From the NCBI RefSeq assembly GCF_001613305.1, contig NZ_BDCC01000064.1, positions 1 through 64,000 of the forward strand: a stretch of DNA of 64,000 nt. The letters run 5' to 3'. Shown one piece after another: positions 8,798 through 17,518 of this stretch; position 1 is the stretch's first letter, and each line of letters opens with the position of its first letter. Source of the DNA: Nocardia vaccinii NBRC 15922. Lineage in GTDB: Bacteria; Actinomycetota; Actinomycetes; Mycobacteriales; Mycobacteriaceae. The position numbers were made by a program, and so were the translations under genes. Below the pieces are notes generated by a model, which was given only the letters and a program-made list of their open reading frames with translations, was not told the origin of the DNA and made no database searches.

Positions 8798-9895
8798 TCA
8801 CGATGCGGCGTCCACGAGGAACTTCTCCAAGTACATCCATGTCGAGGTGCGCGCCGCCGGACCGGCGAGAATGCCGAGATGGCTGCCCGGCGCGGTCTCG
8901 AAGCGGACCTCCGTGGCGCCGGTGAGGGTTCGAGTGCCGTGTTCGACGGCCGCGGCCGGGGTGATCACGTCGTCGGGGCCGCCCACCAGCAGCACCGGCG
9001 CGGTCACCTCGGACAGCGCGATACGGCGCCGGCCGAGCCGGAATTCACCTCTGCCGAGGTCGTTGGCCAGCATGCAGCGGCCCCACAGCTGGTTGTAGAG
9101 CCGTCCCGGATAGCCCGGCATGTCGGCCTGGAAGCGATCGATGGTCTCCATCCGCCCGAGCGTGGCGGCATCGGTGAGGTGCGTGGCGACGAACATCGGC
9201 CGCCGCAGCTCGCGCTCCCAGGACGTCGCGCGGTAGGCCAGCCGGGTCAGCGGCGCGGGGACGCCGCCCGCCAGCCGGACGAGTGTGGACGCACCGATCC
9301 CGCCGGTCAACCGGGCCACCGCGCGCACCTGCGGCACGAACGGCACTCGGTCGTAGTCCAGCGGCGCGCCGATCGCGGTGATCGAACGGATCGGCAGGGC
9401 CACGTCGGCGGCCGCGGTGAGCAGCGCGAGCACACCGCCCAGCGACCAACCCACGAGATCCACCGGCGCACCGTCACGATCCGCGGACACCCGCCGGATC
9501 GCCTCGGGCAGGATGTCGTCGATCCAGTCCTCGAATCCCATCCGCCGGTCGGCGAAGGTGATCTCGCCGTAGTCGACCAGGTACGGCCGATGCCCACAGT
9601 CGAGCAGAAAGCGCGCCAGGCTCTGATCGGGCCGCAGGTCGAAGCAGTTGGCCGGGGCGGCCAGCGGCGGAACGAGCAGCACCGCGGAACTCACGTCCGC
9701 CGCGCCCGTTTCGCCGATGCGCTCGAAGCGCTGCAGCCGTCGGTGCGCCTGGTCCCACAGCACCGTGTACGGCGTCGGGGCGGGCTGCTCGATCCCGTCG
9801 CCGAGGGTCAGCGCCCAGGCGTTGCGCGCGGCGAGGGTCACGGTGTCTGCCAAACTCACAGGCTTCAAGATATCGTGTGACACGGTGTCACACAT
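8798..9895 (-). CDS. Alpha/beta-hydrolase, PHA-synthase-like
   Basis: About 365 residues of an alpha/beta-hydrolase fold. The nucleophile elbow is GWSLGG, a candidate acid is in LVGGPDDVITP and a candidate histidine in GSHLGIL. The elbow carries serine, whereas true PHA synthases use cysteine, so an esterase or thioesterase-like role is more likely; substrate unknown. The start is uncertain: ATG 9895, GTG 9883 or a start near 9859 are possible and none has a clear ribosome-binding site; the frame is open to 10027 but that part is AT-richer. A 19-bp palindrome overlaps this region. Confidence 0.75.
   Translation of the reverse strand: MCDTVSHDILKPVSLADTVTLAARNAWALTLGDGIEQPAPTPYTVLWDQAHRRLQRFERIGETGAADVSSAVLLVPPLAAPANCFDLRPDQSLARFLLDCGHRPYLVDYGEITFADRRMGFEDWIDDILPEAIRRVSADRDGAPVDLVGWSLGGVLALLTAAADVALPIRSITAIGAPLDYDRVPFVPQVRAVARLTGGIGASTLVRLAGGVPAPLTRLAYRATSWERELRRPMFVATHLTDAATLGRMETIDRFQADMPGYPGRLYNQLWGRCMLANDLGRGEFRLGRRRIALSEVTAPVLLVGGPDDVITPAAAVEHGTRTLTGATEVRFETAPGSHLGILAGPAARTSTWMYLEKFLVDAAS
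9875..9893. promoter_or_regulatory. 19-bp perfect palindrome, candidate operator
   Basis: GTGTGACAC-G-GTGTCACAC is a perfect 9+1+9 inverted repeat overlapping the probable start of the hydrolase gene. Its inner part is TGTGA-N7-TCACA, one base longer in the spacer than a CRP/GlxR site, so a TetR- or GntR-type dimer is a better guess. If it is an operator, the real start codon probably lies downstream of it. Confidence 0.6.
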
Positions 9896-10308
9896 ATGTG
9901 GGATAGGCCACTCTCCCGGGACCGGAGTTCGATCAAGGCGACGGTACGGCAATTCGACAGGATTCGTGAATTTCGCTGTGCCACACCGCACGCCACGTGA
10001 TTGGACAATATATCCGGCGAACTCCACGCCGACCCGAGCACGTATTTACCACGGCACATCCCGAGCGGCGGAAGATATCACGCTACAATCGGCGTGGGTA
10101 ACGGAAATTTCGGCTCGCGACATCACACGTGACCGAGCAGAAGTACCGCAGCCCAATGGAAAATGTGCGCGCACCAGATCCGCAACACCGATGCGCCGCG
10201 CCAGGTTGATGCCGCCACCGGTATCCCGCAGCGGCCGAGGTGGGACACACCGCCGGATTTGTGGTCGTCGCGGACCACCGGGTCCGCCCCACACCTCGTG
10301 CGCGCGAG

Positions 10309-12048
10309 ATGCGATACCGCGAGGAAGGCAAGAACCTGAGCAAGATCACCGTGGAACAGGAACCCGGGTTGAGCGATAACCTGCTGACAGCAGAGCTCGA
10401 CCCCACACACATCGCCCCGACATTCACCGAATTGGCAGTTCGCGAGGAAATCGTCCGCGCACTCGCCGAGATCGGAATCGAACGTACTTTCGCCATCCAG
10501 GAACTCACCCTGCCGCTCGCACTGGCCGGTGAAGACCTGATCGGCCAGGCGCGCACCGGTATGGGTAAGACCTTCGGATTCGGCGTGCCGCTGCTGCACC
10601 GAATTTCCAGCGGCGATTCGGGCACCACCGCCCTGGACGGCACACCGCGCGCACTGGTCATCGTGCCGACGCGGGAATTGTGCATCCAGGTCACCAAGGA
10701 CCTGGAAAACGCGAGTAAATATCTGACCAATCACCAGGGCCCGCTGAAGGTCACCTCGATCTACGGCGGCCGACCCTACGAAACCCAGATCGCAGCGCTG
10801 CGCGCGGGGGTCGACGTGGTCGTCGGCACGCCGGGCCGCCTGCTGGATCTGGCCGAACAGCAGCATCTGATCCTGGGCAAGGTCGGCGTGCTGGTGCTCG
10901 ACGAGGCCGACGAAATGCTCGACCTGGGCTTCCTGCCCGATATCGAGCGCATTCTGAACATGGTGCCGGACAAGCGTCAGACGATGCTGTTCTCGGCGAC
11001 CATGCCGGGCCCGATCATCACCCTGGCGCGCACGTTCCTGCACAAGCCGACTCATATCCGAGCCGAGGAGCCGCACGATTCGGCGGTGCACGACCGCACC
11101 GCCCAGTTCGTCTACCGGGCGCACGCGCTGGACAAGAGCGAGTTGGTGGCCCGCATACTGCAGGCCTCCGGACGCGGCGCGACCATGATCTTCACCCGCA
11201 CCAAGCGGACCGCGCAGAAGGTCTCGGACGATCTGGCCGAGCGCGGATTCGCCGTCGGCGCGGTGCACGGCGATCTGGGGCAGGTGCAGCGCGAGAAGGC
11301 CCTGGACAAGTTCCGCAAGGGCAGGATCGACGTACTGGTCGCCACCGACGTCGCCGCCCGCGGTATCGATATCGACGATGTCACCCACGTCGTCAACTAC
11401 CAGTGCCCCGAGGACGAGAAGACCTACGTGCACCGTATCGGCCGCACCGGTCGCGCGGGCCGCACCGGCGTCGCGGTCACCCTGGTGGACTGGGACGAGC
11501 TGAAGCGCTGGTCCGCCATCGATTCCGCACTGGGACTGGGGATTCCGGAACCGGTCGAGACGTATTCTCGGTCCTCGCACCTGTTTTCGGACCTGGACAT
11601 CCCGGAGGATGTGACAGGTACGTTGCGCCGCAAGGTGGAACGCGACGAGGATGCCGTCGTGGTCGAGCGCGCCCCGCGCAGCCCGCGCAAGCGCAACCGT
11701 CGCCGCACCCGAGGCGGTCAGCCGGTCGACGGCATCGAAAGTGCCGAGGTGGCAACCGAAGCCGGTGACGAGTCCGCTGATTCCGCTGCGGAAGCACAGG
11801 ATTCGACCGAGTCGGACGGCACCGCGCAGCCCGCGCGTCGCCGTCGCCGCCGGTCCCCCGGTTCCAGCGCCGCTACCGATGACGAGGCGCAGGGCACACC
11901 GGCGGAGCCGACCGGCTCCGCCGACGAACCGGCGGCCGAATCGGACGATCAGGCCGATAAACCGGCCCGCCGCCGTCGCCGCCGCCGCAGGACCGCCAAC
12001 GCGGACTCCGCCGAGGCCGTCGACGCGCCGATCTCCGTGACGGCCTGA
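10309..12048 (+). CDS. rhlE: DEAD-box ATP-dependent RNA helicase (Rv3211/RhlE-like)
   Basis: 579 residues with the DEAD-box motifs: Q motif near FAIQELTLPLAL, Walker A ARTGMGKT, PTREL, TPGR, DEAD in VLVLDEADEMLD, SAT, and HRIGRTGRAG. The C-terminal ~170 residues are a low-complexity tail alternating acidic stretches with arginine clusters (RRRRRR), typical of actinobacterial RhlE proteins that bind RNA or ribosomes. ATG 10309 is used, but the only good ribosome-binding site (GAGGAAGG at 10321) points to a CTG at 10336. Followed by a strong terminator. Confidence 0.92.
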   Translation: MRYREEGKNLSKITVEQEPGLSDNLLTAELDPTHIAPTFTELAVREEIVRALAEIGIERTFAIQELTLPLALAGEDLIGQARTGMGKTFGFGVPLLHRISSGDSGTTALDGTPRALVIVPTRELCIQVTKDLENASKYLTNHQGPLKVTSIYGGRPYETQIAALRAGVDVVVGTPGRLLDLAEQQHLILGKVGVLVLDEADEMLDLGFLPDIERILNMVPDKRQTMLFSATMPGPIITLARTFLHKPTHIRAEEPHDSAVHDRTAQFVYRAHALDKSELVARILQASGRGATMIFTRTKRTAQKVSDDLAERGFAVGAVHGDLGQVQREKALDKFRKGRIDVLVATDVAARGIDIDDVTHVVNYQCPEDEKTYVHRIGRTGRAGRTGVAVTLVDWDELKRWSAIDSALGLGIPEPVETYSRSSHLFSDLDIPEDVTGTLRRKVERDEDAVVVERAPRSPRKRNRRRTRGGQPVDGIESAEVATEAGDESADSAAEAQDSTESDGTAQPARRRRRRSPGSSAATDDEAQGTPAEPTGSADEPAAESDDQADKPARRRRRRRRTANADSAEAVDAPISVTA

Positions 12049-12050
12049 GC

Positions 12051-12135
12051 GTCGTAGCGATACCGACCGGCCGAGGGGTCCCGTACCTGCCAGACAGGTA
12101 CGGGACCCCTCGGTCGTAGCGATACCCACCGGCCG
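12051..12135 (+). terminator. rhlE: rhlE terminator: 19-bp hairpin framed by direct repeats
   Basis: A perfect 19-bp stem (12071-12089 with 12095-12113, loop CCAGA) directly follows rhlE. Both sides carry a 23-bp direct repeat (12051-12073 and 12113-12135; 22 of 23 bases identical, core GTCGTAGCGATACC). The hairpin should terminate rhlE transcripts; the flanking repeats are unexplained. Confidence 0.8.
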
Positions 12136-12462
12136 TCCGGGCACCGCACCCGCGCACGGGTCCGGACCGCCACCGCGCGGCCGCACATCTTCGCGGCACC
12201 ACCGAAACCGTCTGCGGGCATGTTCTCACGTCAGCCGCACGCATTCTTCACCTCAGCCATACGCATACCGTCGCCGCACGACGCAGCCGCACACCGCACA
12301 TGCCGTATGGCACGGACCGTCGCCGCACGACCTGCGCCGTCACCGCATGCCGACGATCAGCCCGGCCGAAATGCGTAGTCGCCGAAAGAGAATCCGGTAG
12401 TCGCGCCGCGCGCCGCGACGTCACCATCGGGCGAGTGCGGCGGATCGACTACGCTCGCTGAC
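12136..12462. other. Intergenic region upstream of the beta-propeller gene
   Basis: 327 bp without a supported gene. It contains a 15-bp direct repeat (CCGTCGCCGCACGAC at 12268 and 12317) in CGCA-rich sequence. The promoter of the next gene should lie near its right end. Confidence 0.5.
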
Positions 12463-13683
12463 GTGCTCGCACCCGAGCGGCGGACGCGCGCCGATCTCCT
12501 TGCCGCAGTCGCGATCGCCATCGTAGTGGTGATCGCGATAGTCGTCGTGTGGTGGATCAGCGATGCGCGCGGCACGATTTCCGAGCCCGCCGCCCATGCC
12601 GCCGAACAGCCCGCCGCCGCCGACCAGTTGCCGCAATCCCTGCACGAGTTGTGGCACGCGCCCGACGGGGCCGCACTGCGGGCACTGACCGCGTCCGGCG
12701 TGGCAGTGGCCGGTGACGGCGGCACCGTCACCGGATACGACCCGGTGACCGGTAAGCAGGTGTGGAAATACCAGCGCGATATGCCGCTGTGCGGTGTGGA
12801 GGCGCAGTACGGCACGGTCGTGGGCACCTATCGCGATCAGCGCGGCTGCAGCCAGACCACGATGCTCTCGGCCGACACCGGCGCCCGGCGCACCGCGCGC
12901 AGCAGTTATATGGACCACGCGATCACGTTGACCGCGGACGGCACCTATTTTCTCGCCCAGGGTTCGGACCGGCTCGAGATGTGGCGTTCGGATCTGGTGC
13001 GCACTCTCGAATACGGCTACGTGGACGCGCCGGTGAACATCAAGACCCAGCCGCGCCCGGGTTGCACCCTGCTGTCCTCGGTCTCCAGCAGCAGCCGTCT
13101 GGCGGTGCTCGAACACTGCCCCGGCGATGGCGCGGACCGGCTGAGTGTGCTCAATCCGGCTCCCAAGGACAGCACCGTGCCCGAGGAGTACGGCTCACAC
13201 GTGCTGACCGAGCCCGGCGCGAATGTGGACGGCGCGCGCGTGCTCGCGGTGTCGGACAACCGAATTCTGCTGTATCTGCCCGGAACCGGCACCACCGCAC
13301 CGGAATTGGCGATTTTCGACGGCACCGCGAACCTGCTGTCGGTCGAGCGCCTGAACGCCCCCCTCCCGCCGGACACTGCCACCACCCGTATCGGCTCGGC
13401 CTACCTGGTCTTCTCCGGCAACAGCGTGATCGCGTTGAACGCCAGCACATTCGACCCACTCTGGACCGCTCCGGACGCGCTCGGCTCCCCCGTTCTCATG
13501 GCCGGTCGGATCCTCATCCCGGTCGACGGCGCGATCGCCGCGCTCGACCCCGAAACCGGCGCGGAAATTACTCGAATCCCCTTGCAGCGCAGCAACTACC
13601 ACAACGACCCCATCTCTCTCGCCGTTGTCGGGAACACTCTCCTGGAACAGCGCGGCGGCCGCATCTACGGTATCGGCCCGTAG
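12463..13683 (+). CDS. Membrane-anchored PQQ-like beta-propeller protein (Rv3212-like)
   Basis: 406 residues: short basic N-terminus, one membrane helix at about residues 12-32 (LLAAVAIAIVVVIAIVVVWW), then an extracytoplasmic domain with repeated four-stranded blade signatures (GTVTGYDPVTGKQVWKY, AIAALDPETGAEITRI) typical of quinoprotein-like beta-propellers. Such domains often serve as scaffolds rather than enzymes. The family is actinobacterial, next to the helicase gene in mycobacteria too, and has no known function. The start is GTG 12463. Confidence 0.85.
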   Translation: MLAPERRTRADLLAAVAIAIVVVIAIVVVWWISDARGTISEPAAHAAEQPAAADQLPQSLHELWHAPDGAALRALTASGVAVAGDGGTVTGYDPVTGKQVWKYQRDMPLCGVEAQYGTVVGTYRDQRGCSQTTMLSADTGARRTARSSYMDHAITLTADGTYFLAQGSDRLEMWRSDLVRTLEYGYVDAPVNIKTQPRPGCTLLSSVSSSSRLAVLEHCPGDGADRLSVLNPAPKDSTVPEEYGSHVLTEPGANVDGARVLAVSDNRILLYLPGTGTTAPELAIFDGTANLLSVERLNAPLPPDTATTRIGSAYLVFSGNSVIALNASTFDPLWTAPDALGSPVLMAGRILIPVDGAIAALDPETGAEITRIPLQRSNYHNDPISLAVVGNTLLEQRGGRIYGIGP

Positions 13684-13808
13684 CAACGAGGCGCACGCAG
13701 GGCCTCATCCGCGGTCGGTGAGAATTCGCGTGCACGGGCTCGGCAAGTCGTCACGATGGCAGCCGAAACCGCTGCACAGCAACTCCGCGGAGCCGCCCGT
13801 ACAGCCCG

Positions 13809-13847
13809 AAAGCCCGCGTACCCTCGGGAAGCCGGCACGCGGGCCTT
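13809..13847 (-). terminator. Probable terminator of the methyltransferase gene
   Basis: An inverted repeat pairing AGCCCGCGT (about 13811-13819) with ACGCGGGCCT (about 13837-13846), about 30 nt past the methyltransferase stop codon. Confidence 0.5.
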
Positions 13848-13878
13848 CGAAACTCGTTGTACCGGAACGACTCTCCGG

Positions 13879-14568
13879 TCAGCCCAGGTGAGCCGACAAC
13901 AGCCAGGCCGGTACCGACTTACGGCCCGGGGCCTCGTCCTCGATGTCGACTCCGGCGAATTGGGCGAAGCCGGCGAAGTTGTCGGGCACGTTGGCGTGGA
14001 TACGAGCGGGGCGGATCTCGTCGATGGTCCAGTACGCGCCGACGGCCTCGCGCAACTCGTCCTCGCTCACGGCGTTGACCGGGCCGCCCTCGGGCATGGT
14101 CGCGCGATCGAAGACGAGGACGAAGTAGGAGGCGCCCGGCGCGGCGGCGCGCACGATCGACTCCTGGTAGCCCTTGCGCAATTCCACCGGCATCGAGTGG
14201 AACAGGGTGCTGTCGACGATGGTGCCGAACCGGCCGTCATAGCCGGTGAACGAGCTGATATCGGCGACCTCGAAGCCGGCGGTGGTCAGGCCGCGCTCGG
14301 CGGCCGCGGCTCGGGCGAGGTCGATCGCGGTGGGTGACTGGTCCAGGCCGACGGTGGTGAAACCTCGTTCCGCGAGATACAGCGAGGTCGCGGCCTCACC
14401 ACATCCGGCGTCGAGGACTTCGCCGTGGAATTTGCCGGCGTCGATGAGTGCGGCGATCTCGGGCTGCGGCTCGCCGATACTCCACGGCGGCCGATTTCCC
14501 TGCCCCATCTCGGGGGCCTCACCACGGTAAGCGGATTCGAACATCGCGTCATTCGATGAACTCGTCAT
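13879..14568 (-). CDS. Class I SAM-dependent methyltransferase
   Basis: 229 residues with motif I EVLDAGCGEAATSLYLAERG, an acidic motif II end (VGLDQSP) and a motif near DISSFTGYDGRFGTIVDSTLFHSMP, as in small-molecule methyltransferases of the UbiE/thiopurine type. The substrate cannot be read from the sequence. It starts at ATG 14568 and is divergent from a MarR regulator; twin operator-like repeats lie 15 bp upstream, so the regulator probably controls it. The pair sits in a segment absent from the mycobacterial gene order. Confidence 0.87.
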   Translation of the reverse strand: MTSSSNDAMFESAYRGEAPEMGQGNRPPWSIGEPQPEIAALIDAGKFHGEVLDAGCGEAATSLYLAERGFTTVGLDQSPTAIDLARAAAAERGLTTAGFEVADISSFTGYDGRFGTIVDSTLFHSMPVELRKGYQESIVRAAAPGASYFVLVFDRATMPEGGPVNAVSEDELREAVGAYWTIDEIRPARIHANVPDNFAGFAQFAGVDIEDEAPGRKSVPAWLLSAHLG

Positions 14569-14582
14569 GACCCCATTTTATG

Positions 14583-14614
14583 TCAACTTAGTTGATATGT
14601 GTCAATATGGTTGA
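14583..14614. promoter_or_regulatory. Twin MarR operator candidates
   Basis: Two similar inverted repeats, TCAACTTAGTTGA (14583-14595) and TCAATATGGTTGA (14602-14614), centred 19 bp apart between the divergent methyltransferase and MarR genes. This size and symmetry fit MarR-family dimers, so autoregulation plus control of the methyltransferase is likely. Confidence 0.75.
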
Positions 14615-14615
14615 T

Positions 14616-15032
14616 ATGGAAGGTCTCGAGGACAGGCCTCTCGGTTACCTTCTGCACCGGGTTGCCGCGGCGTTGCGCTCCGAAGTGGCGGCGACCGCAC
14701 TGGAACCGCTGAAACTTACGTTCCCGCAATATCTCTGCCTGCGCCTGCTGTCCCAATCGCCCGGTAAGTCCAACGCGGAACTGGCCCGCGACGCCACCGT
14801 CTCGCCGCAGGCGATGAACAAGGTGATCCGCGAATTGCAGGACCGCGGTTTGGTGACGCGCCCGGCCTCAGTGCCGACGGGCCGCTCGCTACCCGCCACC
14901 CTGTCGCGGGAGGGCGTGGCCCTGCTCGAGCGACTCGACCCATTGGTGCTCGCGGCCGAATCCCATGTGCTCGCCAAACTCGGCGTCGGCGATCGCCGCG
15001 AGCTCCGTCGTCTGCTCGCCGCGATCGGCTGA
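14616..15032 (+). CDS. MarR-family transcriptional regulator
   Basis: 138 residues with a MarR winged helix: dimer helix MEGLEDRPLGYLLHRVAAAL, helix-turn-helix NAELARDATVSPQAMNKVI, then the wing region GLVTRPASVPTGRSLPATL. Start options are ATG 14616 (used), ATG 14607 and TTG 14592; no ribosome-binding site precedes any, so the message may be leaderless. The 14616 start leaves both operator repeats outside the coding region. Partner of the divergent methyltransferase. Confidence 0.87.
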   Translation: MEGLEDRPLGYLLHRVAAALRSEVAATALEPLKLTFPQYLCLRLLSQSPGKSNAELARDATVSPQAMNKVIRELQDRGLVTRPASVPTGRSLPATLSREGVALLERLDPLVLAAESHVLAKLGVGDRRELRRLLAAIG

Positions 15033-15193
15033 TCGGCACGGAGTACAGAGCGGCACAGAGTACAGAGCCGAGGGCTTCCCTCTGTGCGAGATATGAGTCT
15101 GCTGTGTATCGGCTCCAAGTCGTTGCGTCCCGAACGGCCAAGGCATGCAATGGCATCCGAGGTCGGGAACCCACTCCTCAACGAGAGGTCATA

Positions 15194-15457
15194 ATGCACA
15201 GGACACTGTCCGCATCGTTCGTCGCCATCGCCGCGGGCGCCCTGCTCGCCGGACCCGTCATCGGTTCGGCAGCCGCCAACCCGCCGTACCCGACGCCGTC
15301 GCACCAGGACGACAACTGGGGTGGATTCAACCGCCCCGGCTGGCACGATCCGCGGGATCCGTTCCGCAACGACTGGCACTGCGACCAGCACGGCAACTGG
15401 CACAACAACGAGCACGACCGCAACGGGCACCGCGACCAGCGCTGCCGCGCCTGGTAA
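15194..15457 (+). CDS. Small secreted His/Asn-rich protein
   Basis: 87 residues. A Sec signal peptide (MHRTLSASFVAIAAGALLAG, probable cleavage after AAAN near residue 28) precedes a ~60-residue mature part rich in His, Asp, Asn and Trp (HDPRDPFRNDWHCDQHGNWHNN) with two cysteines. It may bind metal or be a small wall-associated protein; no family recognised. ATG 15194 follows GAGAGG. A hairpin terminator follows. Confidence 0.7.
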   Translation: MHRTLSASFVAIAAGALLAGPVIGSAAANPPYPTPSHQDDNWGGFNRPGWHDPRDPFRNDWHCDQHGNWHNNEHDRNGHRDQRCRAW

Positions 15458-15468
15458 ATACTCGGCAT

Positions 15469-15500
15469 CCCCGGTTCCGGCTGGTACGCCGGAACCGGGG
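15469..15500 (+). terminator. Terminator after the small secreted protein
   Basis: Perfect 13-bp stem (CCCCGGTTCCGGC) with a TGGTAC loop, 11 nt past the stop codon; it can also serve the convergent small gene. Confidence 0.8.
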
Positions 15501-15506
15501 GCGTTG

Positions 15507-15698
15507 TCAGTGCGCTCCGCCACCCGCCGAGATGAGGAGCAGGCGACGACGACGGCGAGCACGCTGCACCGCCTTGTCGGCCGAGACATTCGCATCCTCG
15601 TGCGACGCTCCCGCACTCACGGCCTTGTCGTAGGCCGCGGCCCTGACCTTCTCGTCCCGTGCATCTCGACGTCGCCGACGTCCATCGAGAAATCCCAC
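15507..15698 (-). CDS. Small basic hypothetical protein
   Basis: 63 residues, highly charged and probably helical (DGRRRRRDARDEKVRAAAYD ... DKAVQRARRRRRLLLIS). GTG 15698 has AGGAGG 5 nt upstream, which is the best evidence that it is real. No family recognised; it shares the terminator of the convergent secreted-protein gene. Confidence 0.5.
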   Translation of the reverse strand: MGFLDGRRRRRDARDEKVRAAAYDKAVSAGASHEDANVSADKAVQRARRRRRLLLISAGGGAH

Positions 15699-15918
15699 AA
15701 CACCCTCCTGTTCAGCCGAAAAGCTCCGACCCCCGGCTATTCAGCCTGCCGGAGAGCACATTCGCGGCACATCGCCCCGCAGGATGATTCCCCCACCACC
15801 CGCATACCACTCGCGGCCGACCCGAGTCATCCTCGGGCGCACCCCCCGCGCGAACCACCGATCGGGTCAATCCCACCGGTTCCGCTCCGAACGAGCCCAT
15901 CCGGCCTATGGTCCGAGG

Positions 15919-16566
15919 ATGAAAACCTTTCCGCCACAACGCCCCACGGATCCGGAAAAGATCGAATTCCACCGACTGTACGGAGCGTGGGCGACGGTCA
16001 CCCCGCCCGACGTCCCCGACATACTCGGCGATTTCGGCGCACCGTGGTGGATAGCCGGAGGCTGGGCATTGGACGCGTTCACCGGAACCGAACGCCCGCA
16101 CGCCGATATCGACGTCGCCATATTCCGCCGCGACCTGCCCGAATTGCAGCGCGCCGTCGCCGACCGCCTGCACATCTGGTCGGCTGCCTCCGGAGCCCTG
16201 CGCCCCGTCGACGACCAGTATCCCGACCTGCTCGACGACTCCAACCAGGTCTGGCTGCGCGAACAGGCGGGCGCCCCTTGGCTGTTGGACGTCCTGCTCA
16301 ATCCCGGCCGGGACGGCCGATGGGTCAACCGCCGAAGCCCCTCGGTCACCGCACCCCTGGACACCGTCACGTGGATTGCCGCCGACGGTATCCGCTATCT
16401 CAACCCGGAAATCGTCCTGGTCTACAAGGCGAAACTCGCCCGCCCCAAGGACCACGACGATCTGCAACGAACCTGGCCTGCCCTGACCGAACCCCAACGC
16501 CGCACCCTCCGAGATCACGTCCGCGCTCATCATCCCGGCCACGAATGGGAAGCTCGAATGCAGTGA
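15919..16566 (+). CDS. Nucleotidyltransferase-domain protein (aminoglycoside/lincosamide-type)
   Basis: 215 residues of the polymerase-beta-like nucleotidyltransferase superfamily. The signature WWIAGGWALDAFTG followed by RPHADIDVAIF supplies the Gly-rich turn and the two catalytic aspartates, as in lincosamide and aminoglycoside nucleotidyltransferase relatives. Whether it modifies a drug cannot be said; many chromosomal members have no known substrate. ATG 15919 is chosen because upstream codons look random. Part of the accessory segment. Confidence 0.75.
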   Translation: MKTFPPQRPTDPEKIEFHRLYGAWATVTPPDVPDILGDFGAPWWIAGGWALDAFTGTERPHADIDVAIFRRDLPELQRAVADRLHIWSAASGALRPVDDQYPDLLDDSNQVWLREQAGAPWLLDVLLNPGRDGRWVNRRSPSVTAPLDTVTWIAADGIRYLNPEIVLVYKAKLARPKDHDDLQRTWPALTEPQRRTLRDHVRAHHPGHEWEARMQ

Positions 16567-16693
16567 TACCCAACGGAACTCGATCTGCCATCGGCGGAGC
16601 GCACTCCCGCACCGGCCCGCTCGTCGGCAGGCCGATGAATATCCTGATGGCGCAACGGATTCAGATCCGCGAGTACCGACACGCCGAAAGCGA

Positions 16694-17140
16694 CTACAGG
16701 ACGGCGACGGCGGCCGAGACGAGTTCGGAGAGCAGTGGGAGGGATTCGTCGCGGCGGGGTGGGCGCGCCCACCAGCGGCCCTCGGGAGTGTGGCGGCCGA
16801 AACCGGTGGGTAGCACGACATTTCCGCGATGCGGGCCGATATCGATACCGCGACGTTCCAGGCGGGCCAGATCGTCGGGGCTCGGGTGGCGGTCGGCGAC
16901 CACGAGGAAGGTGCGCCGGGGTGGGCGGGCGCGCACCAGGACCGGGCCGGGAATACCGCGGTCGATCAGTTCGTCCAGAATCGAAACCCCCAGTGGCTCA
17001 GGCGTATTGACCGCTGCGATGGAGTCGGTGAGCGGTAGTACGACGAAGCCCGGTGCGGTGACGTGCACTCGGGGCAGGCCGAACAGCGATCGATAGGACG
17101 CGGCCCAATCCTGCGGTGTCGCAACCTCTTCCGCGGTCAC
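16694..17140 (-). CDS. Hypothetical protein, possibly prim-pol-related
   Basis: 148 residues ending AAVAVL. The middle (GPVLVRARPPRRTFLVVADR, GNVVLPTGFGRHTPEGRWW) vaguely recalls the end of bifunctional primase/polymerase-type domains, but catalytic acidic motifs are not evident, so no function is assigned. GTG 17140 is a guess without a clear ribosome-binding site; TTG or ATG codons up to ~50 residues further upstream are possible. The frame stays open much further only as the complement of other genes. Confidence 0.5.
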   Translation of the reverse strand: MTAEEVATPQDWAASYRSLFGLPRVHVTAPGFVVLPLTDSIAAVNTPEPLGVSILDELIDRGIPGPVLVRARPPRRTFLVVADRHPSPDDLARLERRGIDIGPHRGNVVLPTGFGRHTPEGRWWARPPRRDESLPLLSELVSAAVAVL

Positions 17141-17518
17141 GGCGCGAGATCCGGATCGGGTGGGAGGCCACGCGAACGGCAAGGCAACCCCATATCCCCC
17201 GGGCCGCTCACGACGCCCGCGTTCGGTCGCCGTTCCGCCGCACCGTGCCCGGAACGCGCCGCCCGCAGTCCGGTCACGACCGTGCCGCATACACTCCCGG
17301 ATCTGCCGATCACCGGCGCAGCACAGACGAACTCGTAGATCCGCACACATCTGTCCACCTCGGCACCCCAACCTTCGCGAGATTTCACGAGACATACACG
17401 TCTGAACAGACTTCGAAGTCCGATCGTATGTCGCCCGATACCCTCGTGGTAAGGATTCGGGCGAACAGACCGCAGGACCGATCGGCACGCCGATCGAAAC
17501 CGGAGGACAGCTGAAGGC
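17141..17518. other. Intergenic region upstream of cutA
   Basis: 378 bp, moderately AT-richer near 17370-17440. It holds divergent promoters for the hypothetical gene and cutA. No gene supported. Confidence 0.45.
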
